Positions 34,800-43,595 of a stretch of 64,000 nt of DNA are shown here, piece by piece. Within the stretch, counting starts at the first letter, position 1, and every line of letters starts with the position of its first letter. The stretch is taken from assembly GCF_030409755.1 (NCBI RefSeq), contig NZ_JAUFQE010000001.1:1364001-1428000 (forward strand), written 5' to 3'. This DNA is from Vibrio lentus. GTDB lineage: Bacteria > Pseudomonadota > Gammaproteobacteria > Enterobacterales > Vibrionaceae. The notes beneath the pieces were generated by a model, which had not been told where the DNA came from, ran no database searches, and worked only from the letters and a program-made list of their open reading frames with translations. Both the position numbers and the translations under genes were made by a program.

Positions 34800-35101
34800 T
34801 TGTAGCGGTTTGGCAAGAAAATTAATGATGTTTGCTCAGAAAGAGCAGGGTGAGGGACATGTTTCAACAAAGGGGATTATAGCGTAACTCCTGCGCTTCG
34901 CGAATTAGAACACGTGGATTGATCAAGTATTGGTGGTCTAAAAAGCGGCTGGAATGGCTAAAGCTGAGATAGAAAGGATGGATGCGAAATACAGAAATGA
35001 AAAAGGCCAGACGAGTGTCTGGCCAAAACAAGGCAGTGTAATTTAACAGTCTGAAGTGCTGTTGAAACTATATTTTGTAAAACGAAAAAGCGTTTTAAAA
35101 A
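34800..35101. other. Intergenic region upstream of norV enhancers
   Basis: No supported gene and no norR. This stretch separates the norVW control region from the 3' end of the nitroreductase gene. Confidence 0.4.
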
Positions 35102-35152
35102 TTAAAGCGTTGTAGCAGTTAAGCGTTGTAACTGTTTAACGTGTTATAGCTG
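35102..35152. repeat. Degenerate 17-bp tandem repeat, 3 copies
   Basis: Three consecutive 17-base units begin TTAAAGCGTTG, TTAAGCGTTG and TTAACGTGTT, ending about 30 bases beyond the nitroreductase stop codon (35182). Confidence 0.5.
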
Positions 35153-35181
35153 TTGATTCATTCGTCATCTTAATTAACGCG

Positions 35182-35838
35182 TTAAAGCGTCGTCACGATT
35201 TCATCAAGAGCTAGACGTGCTTTTGGTTTACCGTGGTTATAGTCTTCGCCGTCTTTGTGGTAGCCGATTGCTAGCGCTACATCAACAACGTGACCGTCTA
35301 GTTCGTCAGCAAACTCTTCACCGATCATAGCGGCATCTACGCCTTCCATCGGTGTTGAAGCAATACCAAGACGAGCCAGTGTGTGCATTGTGTTACCTAG
35401 CGCGATGTACACCTGAGACTTAGTCCAGTTTCCGTTGAAACCAGTCTCATCTGTGTTCATTTCTGCGAATGCGTAAGCCCCTAAGAACTGCTCGTACATT
35501 TCAGCAGGTAGGTGACCAGAGCTTACTTCTGTGTCAGCACGCTTTGCGAATTTCTCTTTAGTGTACTTAGGATCGTGAGCAAACAGGATCGTATGTGACG
35601 CTTCTTTCGCATGCGGTTGGTTAAACTGGAACATGTTCTCGAAAGTATTGTGGAAGCGCTGTTTTGCTGCGTCACTCTCAATGATGATGAATTTCCAAGG
35701 CTGAGAGTTGATAGAAGAAGCTGACAAACGAAGTGCTTCTTTGATTACTTCCATGTCTTCCGCAGAGATGCGCTTTTCTGCATCGTATTTTTTAGCTGTG
35801 TAGCGAGTGTTTAGATCTGAAATGATTGGATGAGTCAT
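35182..35838 (-). CDS. nfsB: Oxygen-insensitive NAD(P)H nitroreductase, NfsB-like
   Basis: This 218-residue FMN nitroreductase has RYTAKKYDAEKRIS at the N-terminus, SASSINSQPWKF near 40 (FMN phosphate contacts) and a C-terminal ALAIGYHKDGEDYN region. Length equals E. coli NfsB (217). It would reduce nitroaromatics and quinones in the cytoplasm. A long AT-rich stretch separates it from the gene at 36162, so it is probably monocistronic. Confidence 0.88.
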   Translation of the reverse strand: MTHPIISDLNTRYTAKKYDAEKRISAEDMEVIKEALRLSASSINSQPWKFIIIESDAAKQRFHNTFENMFQFNQPHAKEASHTILFAHDPKYTKEKFAKRADTEVSSGHLPAEMYEQFLGAYAFAEMNTDETGFNGNWTKSQVYIALGNTMHTLARLGIASTPMEGVDAAMIGEEFADELDGHVVDVALAIGYHKDGEDYNHGKPKARLALDEIVTTL

Positions 35839-36080
35839 GTTGAATCCTAATATCTATCAATATAAATGTTGTAGGGTTTTATGTTCGGTAACGTCAACAA
35901 TAAACGGATAACGCATTTAGGCTATATCTCTATAGAAGTCGTTTCTAGAACAGTCAGCCTCTAAAAGGCTGAACGCTTAAATGGCTATCGAACATGCCCC
36001 AATAAATCGAGTATCTGCGGTAGCTCAAGTCGATGGGTGTAAGATAATAGAAGATTGGCTTGGGAAAAATAGCGAACACA

Positions 36081-36118
36081 TCAAATCACTATGGTTAATA
36101 ATGTCCATAATGATTTGA
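36081..36118 (-). terminator. Long stem-loop after the wHTH gene
   Basis: TCAAATCA...ATGG and CCAT...TGATTTGA form a 14-bp stem with one mismatch around a 10-base AT-rich loop, 44 bases past the leftward stop. AT-rich and without a strong T-run, so it may be a terminator or a regulatory palindrome. Confidence 0.4.
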
Positions 36119-36161
36119 TTAGTGTGATCTGGATGTGTGTTGGTTTTCGAAAATCAGCCAG

Positions 36162-37028
36162 TTAGTACGCTTTGATTCCATATTGGCGTAATAAAGAGGG
36201 AAGTACACTGTCGAGGTTTGGGATATCTTCAGGGTTAAGTTCAATCAAGCTAAAACCGTGCTCTTGGTAAACTTTCTTGGTCGCATTTCGTTTGTCTTCT
36301 TCTATAGGGCCTGAATCTGTTCCCCAGAACTGAATGTATACCTTGCCGCTTGGCAGGTAGAAATCGCTCATTACTTCTTTTGATATCGGGAGCGGACGTT
36401 CATAGGCATGAACCACTCCCGCCATATAAAGCCAGTTATCGATGATCAGCTCTCCCTTTGAACGCACATAATGTCCGTCTAAGGTTCGGTGTTTCGCCTC
36501 AAATTTCTGACGAAAGCTAGAAAACGAGACATCGGTAGAGTGGCTTTCAGCATCATGCCCTAGAAATTCGACAACAGACTGCTTCAAACGTTTATTGCGA
36601 ACCAACGAATCGTGCCATACCACAAATAGGTTTTGAGTCGCTTTATCTTCCCTTTGTTCACCGCCTGCTTTTAAGCCTGTTGAGGTGACATGCCAACCAT
36701 CTTCTTCACGTGTTATCCAACCAAGCTCGCTGAGCAACAGGTTAATTTTTTTTGCGCTAAGTTGAAAGGCACTGCCTAGTTGAGTTGCCGTTAGCGTTTT
36801 TCCAGAGAAAGAATCTAGGTCGATGAGTAGTTTTTCTGGCCAGACAATAAAGACACCAAACTTCTTGTGTTCGACATACTCCCCACCAAAGCTTTCGCCT
36901 CGTTCTGTGAGTACCCAACGCTCCTGTGAACGCACGATATAGCCAGCTGTTTTCAAATCACTGAATAGAGCCTTTGCTTCTATCCCTTTTTGTTTGGCTA
37001 GTGCTGATGTGGAAATCTTGTCTGGCAT
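36162..37028 (-). CDS. Winged-helix protein with PD-(D/E)XK nuclease-like C-terminal domain
   Basis: This 288-residue protein has two short helix-turn-helix-like segments in its first half (STSALAKQKGIEAKALFSDL and TLTATQLGSAFQLSAKKINL). Its C-terminal part looks like a compact PD-(D/E)XK nuclease: RSKGELIIDNWLY (about 190), YERPLP, then SDFYLPSGKVYIQFWG (about 224-239). In active relatives the last motif usually reads IEYWG; here Q stands at the acidic position. Similar proteins in Vibrio are sometimes misnamed glycerol kinase. Function unknown; DNA binding is likely. Confidence 0.6.
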   Translation of the reverse strand: MPDKISTSALAKQKGIEAKALFSDLKTAGYIVRSQERWVLTERGESFGGEYVEHKKFGVFIVWPEKLLIDLDSFSGKTLTATQLGSAFQLSAKKINLLLSELGWITREEDGWHVTSTGLKAGGEQREDKATQNLFVVWHDSLVRNKRLKQSVVEFLGHDAESHSTDVSFSSFRQKFEAKHRTLDGHYVRSKGELIIDNWLYMAGVVHAYERPLPISKEVMSDFYLPSGKVYIQFWGTDSGPIEEDKRNATKKVYQEHGFSLIELNPEDIPNLDSVLPSLLRQYGIKAY

Positions 37029-37310
37029 AGTCTGTTTCTCAATTAGCAGTAGAACTGCTGATTAATGTTGAGGGGCTGTTGTATAGAATAGGGAAATACA
37101 ATAACACAACTGTTGATACTAACTGCAGTTCACTGGTCCATGTTTTTAGTGAGTATTCGCTCTCATTTTGAATGTTAAGCAAAATGTCGCCTAATTTGTA
37201 ATTAAATTACAGTTTTAGGTTTTTTACCCATCTTGGTGCATATTTATTATTCGTGACACGATGTTCTTTTATACGGGTTATATAGATCTCAGATGCTATA
37301 TTTTATTAAG
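37029..37310. other. AT-rich upstream region of the mannitol operon
   Basis: No supported gene. It separates the leftward wHTH gene from the first CRP site of mtlA and presumably holds the promoters of both. Confidence 0.4.
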
Positions 37311-37326
37311 TGTGATTTATATCACT
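37311..37326. promoter_or_regulatory. CRP site 1 of mtlA
   Basis: TGTGATTTATATCACT matches the CRP consensus TGTGA-N6-TCACA with one mismatch, about 280 bases before the mtlA start codon. Confidence 0.7.
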
Positions 37327-37353
37327 ATTTATTTTTAAGTATTACAAATAAAA

Positions 37354-37369
37354 TGTGATCCAGATCTTA
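37354..37369. promoter_or_regulatory. CRP-like half site of mtlA
   Basis: TGTGATCCAGATCTTA has a perfect left half and a poor right half. It lies 43 bases after site 1, about four helical turns. Confidence 0.4.
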
Positions 37370-37437
37370 TGTTAATGATATCTATTCTCATTAACTTGGC
37401 GTTGTAATTTAAATTCATGATGTTTTTGTGATCTAAG

Positions 37438-37556
37438 GTGTACTCGTTAACCCGAAAGTGTTTTTTGCGTGTGATGGTTATCACGAAAGTTGGGCTGAGG
37501 TGCATTTTGAAAATGTTGTGATACATTTTAATCGACTTTTGAGTACACACTTTCGG
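37438..37556 (+). promoter_or_regulatory. Structured mtlA leader with competing complementary segments
   Basis: GAGTACACACTTTCGG (37541-37556) is complementary over 8 bases to GTGTACTC (37438-37445) and over 10 bases to CCGAAAGTGT (37452-37461). The two pairings share the ACAC bases, so they are partly exclusive. This lies in the long 5' leader, where V. cholerae encodes the antisense MtlS RNA that represses mtlA; an equivalent RNA may be encoded on the minus strand here (inference). Confidence 0.45.
37470..37485. promoter_or_regulatory. CRP site 2 of mtlA
   Basis: TGTGATGGTTATCACG matches TGTGA-N6-TCACA with one mismatch, 108 bases before the mtlA start codon. Multiple CRP sites are also known upstream of E. 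coli mtlA. Confidence 0.6.
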
Positions 37557-37592
37557 TCATTTGACCAACCAATACATTACGGGGTTCTACCT

Positions 37593-39500
37593 ATGTTATC
37601 ACCAGAAGCAAAGATTAAGGTTCAAAACTTTGGTCGTTTCTTATCCAATATGGTAATGCCAAACATCGGCGCATTCATTGCGTGGGGTTTCATTACTGCA
37701 CTATTCATTCCAACGGGTTGGTGGCCTAACGAAACGTTAGCATCAATGGTTGGTCCAATGATCACATACCTACTACCACTATTGATCGGTTATACCGGTG
37801 GTAAAATGGTTGGTGGCGACCGCGGTGCCGTAGTGGGTGCTATCACGACAATGGGTGTTATCGTTGGTACTGATATCCCAATGTTCATGGGTGCAATGAT
37901 TGTAGGTCCACTGGGTGGTATCGCAATTAAGAAATTCGATGAAGCTGTTCACGGTAAAGTGAAGAGTGGTTTCGAAATGCTAGTGAACAACTTCTCTGCG
38001 GGCATCATCGGCATGATCTGCGCGATCATCGCGTTCATCGTGATTGGCCCTGCGGTTAAAGTTCTGTCTTCTGGTTTGGCGGCTGGTGTTAACGTAATGG
38101 TTGAAGCGGGTGCATTGCCTCTTGCCTCTATCTTTGTTGAACCTGCGAAAATCCTATTCCTAAATAACGCAATCAACCACGGCATCTTCTCTCCACTAGG
38201 TATCCAGCAATCTGAAGAAATTGGTCGCTCAATCTTCTTCCTAATCGAAGCGAACCCAGGTCCAGGTCTTGGTCTTCTACTTGCTTACATGGTGTTTGGT
38301 AAAGGTAGCGCGAAGCAGTCTGCTGCTGGTGCATCTATCATCCACTTCCTAGGTGGTATCCACGAAATTTACTTCCCTTACGTTCTAATGAACCCACGTC
38401 TAATCCTTGCTGTAATCGCGGGTGGTATGGCGGGTGTATTCACTAACGTAGTGTTCGATTCTGGTCTTATCTCTCCAGCATCACCAGGTTCTATCTTCGC
38501 TATCTTATTGATGACGCCAAAAGGCTCTTACATCGGTGTTGTACTTTCTGTAATCGCAGCAACGGCTGTGTCTTTCATCGTAGCTTCAATCCTACTTAAG
38601 ACTTCAGCTCAAGGTGATGACGAAGATTCACTAGAAAAAGCATCGGCTCAAATGAAAGACATGAAAGCGTCTTCTAAAGGTGCTGCATCAGAAGCTGGTG
38701 TAAACCTAGCGGATGTTAAAGCTGTCTATGTAGCTTGTGATGCAGGTATGGGTTCGAGTGCAATGGGTGCTGGTCTACTTCGTAAAAAGGTAGCAGCAGC
38801 AGGCCTAGATATTGAAGTAACAAACTACGCAATCAACAACCTACCGGCTGATTCGCAAATTGTTATCACGCATAAAGACTTAACAGACCGTGCTCGTAAC
38901 ACCGTACCAGGTGCAATGCACATGTCTCTAAGCAATTTCCTAGACGGCGGTGTCTACGACCAGCTAGTTGCAGAGCTAACAGAAGCTCAGGCTACGAATG
39001 CTCAAAGTGGTGAAGCGAAAGTAGAAGCTCCGGCTCCTGCAGCAGCTCCAGCACAAGAAGGTAACAAGCTTGCACTGACTGACGACAGCATCTTCCTTGG
39101 CCTTAAAGCGACTCAAAAAGAAGACGCTATCAGGTTTGCTGGTGAGAAACTGGTCAAATTGGGCAACGTATCACCAGAATATGTAGAAGGCATGTTTGCT
39201 CGTGAAGAGCTTGTCTCTACTTACCTAGGTGAGTCTATCGCAGTACCACACGGCACGATCGAAGCGAAAAAATACGTACAAAAAACTGGCATCGTTTTCT
39301 GTCAGTACCCTGAAGGTATTCAGTGGGGCGAAGATGAAGATGATATCGCTAAGATGGTTATCGGTATTGCCGCACAAGGCGATGAGCACAACATGGTGCT
39401 GATGGCTATTACCAATTCACTCGACGATGAAGAAGCTGTGGAATGCCTACAGAACACAACAAACCCTGCTGATGTTCTACGTATTCTCAACGGAAACTAA
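37593..39500 (+). CDS. mtlA: PTS mannitol transporter EIICBA
   Basis: This roughly 635-residue mannitol-specific enzyme II takes up and phosphorylates mannitol. The EIIC membrane domain spans about 1-345. EIIB has the phosphocysteine in CDAGMGSSAMGAG (about 384). An Ala/Pro linker (about 472-485) leads to EIIA, with the phosphohistidine in IAVPHGT (about 551). The true start is ATG 37593 (MLSPEAKIKVQ, the family N-terminus); upstream in-frame codons belong to the leader. First gene of mtlA-mtlD-mtlR, with CRP sites and a long leader upstream. Confidence 0.95.
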   Translation: MLSPEAKIKVQNFGRFLSNMVMPNIGAFIAWGFITALFIPTGWWPNETLASMVGPMITYLLPLLIGYTGGKMVGGDRGAVVGAITTMGVIVGTDIPMFMGAMIVGPLGGIAIKKFDEAVHGKVKSGFEMLVNNFSAGIIGMICAIIAFIVIGPAVKVLSSGLAAGVNVMVEAGALPLASIFVEPAKILFLNNAINHGIFSPLGIQQSEEIGRSIFFLIEANPGPGLGLLLAYMVFGKGSAKQSAAGASIIHFLGGIHEIYFPYVLMNPRLILAVIAGGMAGVFTNVVFDSGLISPASPGSIFAILLMTPKGSYIGVVLSVIAATAVSFIVASILLKTSAQGDDEDSLEKASAQMKDMKASSKGAASEAGVNLADVKAVYVACDAGMGSSAMGAGLLRKKVAAAGLDIEVTNYAINNLPADSQIVITHKDLTDRARNTVPGAMHMSLSNFLDGGVYDQLVAELTEAQATNAQSGEAKVEAPAPAAAPAQEGNKLALTDDSIFLGLKATQKEDAIRFAGEKLVKLGNVSPEYVEGMFAREELVSTYLGESIAVPHGTIEAKKYVQKTGIVFCQYPEGIQWGEDEDDIAKMVIGIAAQGDEHNMVLMAITNSLDDEEAVECLQNTTNPADVLRILNGN

Positions 39501-39528
39501 CAAGCTCTAGTCAAGCTCCTGAGTGAAG

Positions 39529-39560
39529 GAGGCCAGTATCCCCCTACTGGCCTCATTTTC
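39529..39560 (+). terminator. Intercistronic hairpin between mtlA and mtlD
   Basis: GAGGCCAGTA and TACTGGCCTC form a perfect 10-bp stem followed by ATTTTC. It may attenuate or process the transcript, reducing mtlD relative to mtlA. Confidence 0.6.
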
Positions 39561-39683
39561 GGTCTAATCTCCTCTAAGAAGATTCAGTCTGAATAGCTTA
39601 CTGCTTGATGCCTAGGGCACATCGTCAAGGCATGTTGTTGAGTGGTTAGCTATCTAGATTTAAATATTTATAAGGTCAAAATT

Positions 39684-40832
39684 ATGAAAGCGTTACATTT
39701 TGGTGCAGGTAATATCGGTCGTGGTTTCATTGGTAAGCTTCTTTCTGACGCTGGTATGAAGGTTACGTTTGCTGACGTAAATGAAACGGTTGTAAATGCG
39801 TTAATTGAACGTCAAGAATACCCAGTTAAGATTGTTGGCGAAGAGTGTGTTGTTGAAGTTGTTAAGAATGTGACAGCGGTAAATTCAGCAACAGGTGCTG
39901 TAGTAGATTGCATTGCTGAGTCTGATATTGTGACAACAGCGGTAGGACCTACAGTTCTAAAAATCATCTCTAAGTCTATTGCTCAAGGCATTGAAAAGCG
40001 TGCTGCAGCAAACAACACGGCACCAATGAACATCATTGCGGCTGAGAACATGGTTCGTGGTACTAGCCAATTAAAAGCAGCAGTTTTAGAGCACCTTTCT
40101 GATGAAATGAAGGCGTTCACTGAAGAGCACATTGGTTTTGTTGATTCAGCGGTTGACCGTATTGTTCCACCGGCAGAAGCAGGTGAAACAGACCCTCTAG
40201 CGGTAACGGTTGAAACGTTCAGCGAGTGGATCGTAGACCAAACACAATTTAAGGGTGAGATTCCAAACATCCCAGGAATGGAATGCACTGATAACCTAAT
40301 GGCTTTCGTTGAGCGTAAATTGTTCACGCTTAACACGGGTCACTTGGTAACGGCATACCTTGGTGTACTTGCTGGTCACGAGACAATTAAAGACTCTATC
40401 GAAGACGACGTAATCCGAGCTGAAGTAACAGCAACGATGGAAGAAAGTGGCGCTGTTCTCATTAAGCGTTACGGCTTTGATCCAGAAGCGCACGCGGCAT
40501 ACATCCAAAAAATTCTTGGTCGTTTTGCTAACCCGTTCCTACGTGATGAAGTGGATCGTGTTGGTCGTCAACCTATTCGTAAGCTGAGTCCTCAAGATCG
40601 CCTAGTCAAGCCATTGAACGGTACGCTAGAATACGGGCTACCAAATGCTCATCTAGTAAAAGCGATCGCAGCTGCGTTCCATTACAAAAATGAAGATGAC
40701 CCTCAAGCGGTTGAACTTCAGGCAATGTTCGCAGAAAAAGGTTTTGCTGAGACATTAGCGCATTATTCTGAGCTGAATAGTGACTCAGAAGTTGTTAAAC
40801 TAGCGGAAGAAGCTTATCTAGCATTGAAATGA
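39684..40832 (+). CDS. mtlD: Mannitol-1-phosphate 5-dehydrogenase
   Basis: This 382-residue NAD-dependent enzyme oxidises mannitol-1-phosphate to fructose-6-phosphate. The N-terminal [16 protein letters not shown] is the NAD motif. [27 protein letters not shown] (about 197-223, described by its ends) contains the polyol-dehydrogenase active-site lysine. ATG 39684 has TAAGG nine bases upstream; an in-frame extension to 39642 lacks an RBS. Length equals E. coli MtlD (382). Confidence 0.95.
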   Translation: MKALHFGAGNIGRGFIGKLLSDAGMKVTFADVNETVVNALIERQEYPVKIVGEECVVEVVKNVTAVNSATGAVVDCIAESDIVTTAVGPTVLKIISKSIAQGIEKRAAANNTAPMNIIAAENMVRGTSQLKAAVLEHLSDEMKAFTEEHIGFVDSAVDRIVPPAEAGETDPLAVTVETFSEWIVDQTQFKGEIPNIPGMECTDNLMAFVERKLFTLNTGHLVTAYLGVLAGHETIKDSIEDDVIRAEVTATMEESGAVLIKRYGFDPEAHAAYIQKILGRFANPFLRDEVDRVGRQPIRKLSPQDRLVKPLNGTLEYGLPNAHLVKAIAAAFHYKNEDDPQAVELQAMFAEKGFAETLAHYSELNSDSEVVKLAEEAYLALK

Positions 40833-40841
40833 TAAACCATC

Positions 40842-40865
40842 AAAGTGCCACACCAGTGGCACTTT
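40842..40865 (+). terminator. Hairpin between mtlD and mtlR
   Basis: AAAGTGCCAC and GTGGCACTTT form a perfect 10-bp stem with an ACCA loop, followed by CTTATTG. It lies directly after the mtlD stop and before the preferred mtlR start, suggesting partial termination. Confidence 0.6.
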
Positions 40866-40882
40866 CTTATTGTCGAGCCGTT

Positions 40883-41419
40883 ATGCCAATACAAACTAGC
40901 CATGAAACTGAATTACTCGAAGCCCTTTCGGAAGCTGAGAGTGCTAGCGCCTGCCTAATGGCTGCTTACGATGCATTGGATGACACAGTAGATGCCGTAT
41001 TAAAAAACATCTTCAAGAAAGACGACACGGCAATTAAGTTCGTTGTAGAACCACTTCTCAACAGTGGTGGGCCGTTAGGCGAGATCATGATTCGCGCTAA
41101 GTTGCTACTCGGGCTTGGTGTGATCAGTAAAGAACTCTACGATGATCTAGAGGTTTTCGTTACCTTGAAAGAGTGGGCGAAAATACAAGGCGAAGACACC
41201 AGCTTTACAGAAGTTGATGTGATATTTGAGCTCAACAAGGTGCACGCGATTCAGCGTATTATGCCGATCGAATATGACGCAGAGATGGTGGAGACTATGT
41301 CTGGCCCAATGCTTGAAATGTTCTTGGGGCGACATAATCAAAAGGTGAAGTCGACGATCATATTGGCTATCACTGACATTATTACGACCTTATGCCGAGA
41401 TAACGCGCTGAGCTCTTAG
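40883..41419 (+). CDS. mtlR: Mannitol operon repressor MtlR
   Basis: This roughly 178-residue all-helical MtlR family protein has the conserved FKKDDTAIKFVVEPLLNSGGPLGE (about 45-68, described by its ends) and KLLLGLGVIS. It represses mannitol genes; the family has no HTH and may act through partners. I choose ATG 40883, because an upstream in-frame ATG at 40829 would place the 10-bp hairpin inside the coding region. That earlier start overlaps the mtlD stop (ATGA) and cannot be excluded. Confidence 0.85.
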   Translation: MPIQTSHETELLEALSEAESASACLMAAYDALDDTVDAVLKNIFKKDDTAIKFVVEPLLNSGGPLGEIMIRAKLLLGLGVISKELYDDLEVFVTLKEWAKIQGEDTSFTEVDVIFELNKVHAIQRIMPIEYDAEMVETMSGPMLEMFLGRHNQKVKSTIILAITDIITTLCRDNALSS

Positions 41420-41604
41420 CTCTAGTTTGCAGCCCTGCTTAACTTGTTTCGCATCCTACATATCTTGTAGCTGTTCGTTCGTATCAATACAAAGTTTAAA
41501 ATGATGGCGGTTTCTCTTGTTGGAGAAATCGCTTTGTTGTTTTTATGCCTATAAAAAATACCCGAAACCTCTCTTCCCATTAAACACAAAAGCAGCAGGC
41601 ACAA

Positions 41605-41629
41605 AAAAAGCCACATTCAGTGGCTTTTT
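41605..41629. terminator. Bidirectional terminator between mtlR and nagB
   Basis: AAAAAGCCAC and GTGGCTTTTT pair perfectly around ATTCA, with A- and T-runs on the two sides suited to both strands. Confidence 0.88.
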
Positions 41630-41683
41630 CTATTCAAGACGCTCTCTTTATTAAAAACGCCCTTCTATCCAAGACTATGGGGG

Positions 41684-42484
41684 TTATAGGTCTTGGATGT
41701 TTTCAGCTTCTAGCTCTTGGAAGTAGCGTAGAGTCTTAACTTTTAGCTCTTGTTGAGCTGGCTCATCAGCAACGATGATAGCTTTACGGTGCATCTGTAG
41801 AGCAGTAACAGTCCACATGTGGTTTACAGAACCTTCGATAGCCATTTGAAGCGCTTGCGCTTTGTTGTGGCCTAGAGAAAGGATCATTACTTCTTCAGAA
41901 TCTAGAAGAGTAGCAACACCGATAGTTAGTGCGTATTTAGGAACTTGGTTGATGTCGCCATCGAAGAAACGAGAGTTCGCGATACGAGTGTCTTCAGTCA
42001 ACGTTTTGATACGAGTGCGTGAAGATAGAGAAGAACCTGGCTCGTTGAATGCGATGTGACCGTCGATGCCTACGCCGCCCATGAACAGGTTGATTTTGCC
42101 GTATGAACGGATTTTCTCTTCGTATGCTGCACAGTGAGCATCGATGTCTTCAGCTTTGCCGTCTAGCAGGTTGATGTTTTCTGCTTGAATATCAACGTGG
42201 TTGAAGAAGTTCTCGTGCATGAATGTGCGGTAAGACTCTGGGTGGTTAGGGTCGATACCAACGTACTCATCCATGTTGAATGTTACAACGTGCTTGAAGC
42301 TCACTTCGCCCGCTTTGTAAAGTTCAATTAGCTCAGCATAAGTAGTTAGAGGTGTGCTACCAGTAGGAAGACCTAGAACAAATGGACGCTCAGCAGTTGG
42401 AGCGAATTTTTTGATAGAATCTGCGATGTGACGAGCAGCCCATTTACCTACTTTTGCTTTGTTGCTTAAAGGAATAAGTCTCAT
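41684..42484 (-). CDS. nagB: Glucosamine-6-phosphate deaminase
   Basis: This 266-residue NagB deaminates and isomerises GlcN-6-P to fructose-6-P, the last step of chitin/GlcNAc catabolism; it fits with the chitinase gene at 60364. FNMDEYVG (about 69) and [16 protein letters not shown] (about 137) carry the catalytic residues. Length is identical to E. coli NagB. It is monocistronic here, not linked to nagA or nagE. Confidence 0.95.
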   Translation of the reverse strand: MRLIPLSNKAKVGKWAARHIADSIKKFAPTAERPFVLGLPTGSTPLTTYAELIELYKAGEVSFKHVVTFNMDEYVGIDPNHPESYRTFMHENFFNHVDIQAENINLLDGKAEDIDAHCAAYEEKIRSYGKINLFMGGVGIDGHIAFNEPGSSLSSRTRIKTLTEDTRIANSRFFDGDINQVPKYALTIGVATLLDSEEVMILSLGHNKAQALQMAIEGSVNHMWTVTALQMHRKAIIVADEPAQQELKVKTLRYFQELEAENIQDL

Positions 42485-42526
42485 TGATTTTGCCCCTAGA
42501 AATTAAATTTTATAGTGTTCTGAAAC

Positions 42527-42549
42527 ATTAATTCGCATTATAAAATAAG
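42527..42549. promoter_or_regulatory. Possible NagC operator upstream of nagB
   Basis: On the minus strand the site begins TTATTTTATAATGCGAATTA, resembling NagC operators (TTATTT...AATAA-type flanks with a CG centre), about 45-65 bases upstream of the nagB start. The match is by eye. Confidence 0.4.
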
Positions 42550-43042
42550 TTATCCACTTCCGCTATTGTTTTAGGTCAAGTTTTTACTTTTTTAATGGTA
42601 TCTGTGACTAGAACTCTCAAAATTGCACATTTTTTGTATGGATATTTGGTGTCGTTAAACAAGATTAATACGTTTGTCATATATCGTCACGTCAATCCAA
42701 TACAGTCGCTGAAGACATCAATCCTGCCCTGAAAATTGCGTTAGCTTATTCGAGTCTAGGTCAGTCGTTATAACGAGGTATTTATCACAATAGAGCGATG
42801 TTTAGGTTAGGAGGTTCTGGTCTCGTGATTACGGATAAATGAGTATAGCTAAAAGGAAAGGTGATGAAGGGGGCTTAAGCCTATGATGATAAGTGGAACG
42901 GCATTAGTGAATAAGTACAGTGTAAGATAATCACATTTTAGTCACGATTAGCCATTCTATCATTATGAATTTTATATACATATTGGTAAAAAGGTGTACT
43001 TTAGCTAGACTTATAACTTACGACGTAAAAGTGTATTTGAAG
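42550..43042. other. Intergenic region with no gene recognised
   Basis: About 490 bases between the nagB promoter and the maoP terminator contain no open frame with a credible RBS. A purine-rich stretch near 42800-42880 has short ATG-initiated frames that stop at once. An unannotated small RNA cannot be excluded. Confidence 0.35.
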
Positions 43043-43081
43043 CAAAAAAAAGCCCAAAGCGATGACGTATCACTTTGAGCT
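43043..43081 (-). terminator. Intrinsic terminator of maoP
   Basis: On the minus strand a 13-bp stem (with three U-G pairs) from AGCTCAAAGTGAT and ATCGCTTTGGGCT is followed by seven to eight T's. It starts 7 bases past the maoP stop. Confidence 0.88.
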
Positions 43082-43087
43082 ATTTTA

Positions 43088-43441
43088 CTAATCTTCTAAC
43101 ACTAACTCACTTTCGTATTCTTCCCTTGGCACTTCACCGCGTTTGCAGCCGTTTAGGGTATGAAAGCGACGGCGTCCACGAGCTAGTTGAATGTATTTCA
43201 ACCAGACAAGGTCTAATTTGGACTTTGCCTTATGAGGGTGAGACAACACTTTTATGAAGTGTTTTTCTTCTGCATTGATTGGTGTTAGTTCACCAGTCTC
43301 AAGTGCAAGCATAGTGTCACCAAACAAGGTTAGGATTTCCTCTTCTGACAGAGTAAAATTACCTGACTTAGCGAACCCTCGTGGGAATTTAATGGTGTCA
43401 TAAAAACGTTTTTTTCCGTGTCGGAATTCGGTCTCAGACAT
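43088..43441 (-). CDS. maoP: Macrodomain Ori protein MaoP (DUF413/YifE)
   Basis: This 117-residue DUF413 protein has the signature KRFYDTIKFPRGFAKSGNFT (about 11-30) and RGRRRFHTLNG (about 87-97). E. coli MaoP organises the Ori macrodomain and lies divergent to hdfR, as here. The E. coli protein acts through a maoS site between the two genes; an equivalent could lie in the 150 bases between these starts. Confidence 0.9.
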   Translation of the reverse strand: MSETEFRHGKKRFYDTIKFPRGFAKSGNFTLSEEEILTLFGDTMLALETGELTPINAEEKHFIKVLSHPHKAKSKLDLVWLKYIQLARGRRRFHTLNGCKRGEVPREEYESELVLED

Positions 43442-43595
43442 ATCAGCCTCAGTAATGTGGTTAGATAGAAATTAGTGTTTATTGCTCACGCGAAAATATT
43501 GTTAAAAGGCTAAAATAGGAAACAAAACGTTTTTGCCTTTACGATAAACAATCCTAGATCGGCTAGTTAGCAGATTTATTACAGAGATGTATTTG

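Noticed and set aside
37335..37550. A 71-codon minus-strand frame in the mtlA leader
   Set aside because: It spans CRP sites and the structured leader, with no RBS; an antisense RNA is a better candidate than a protein.
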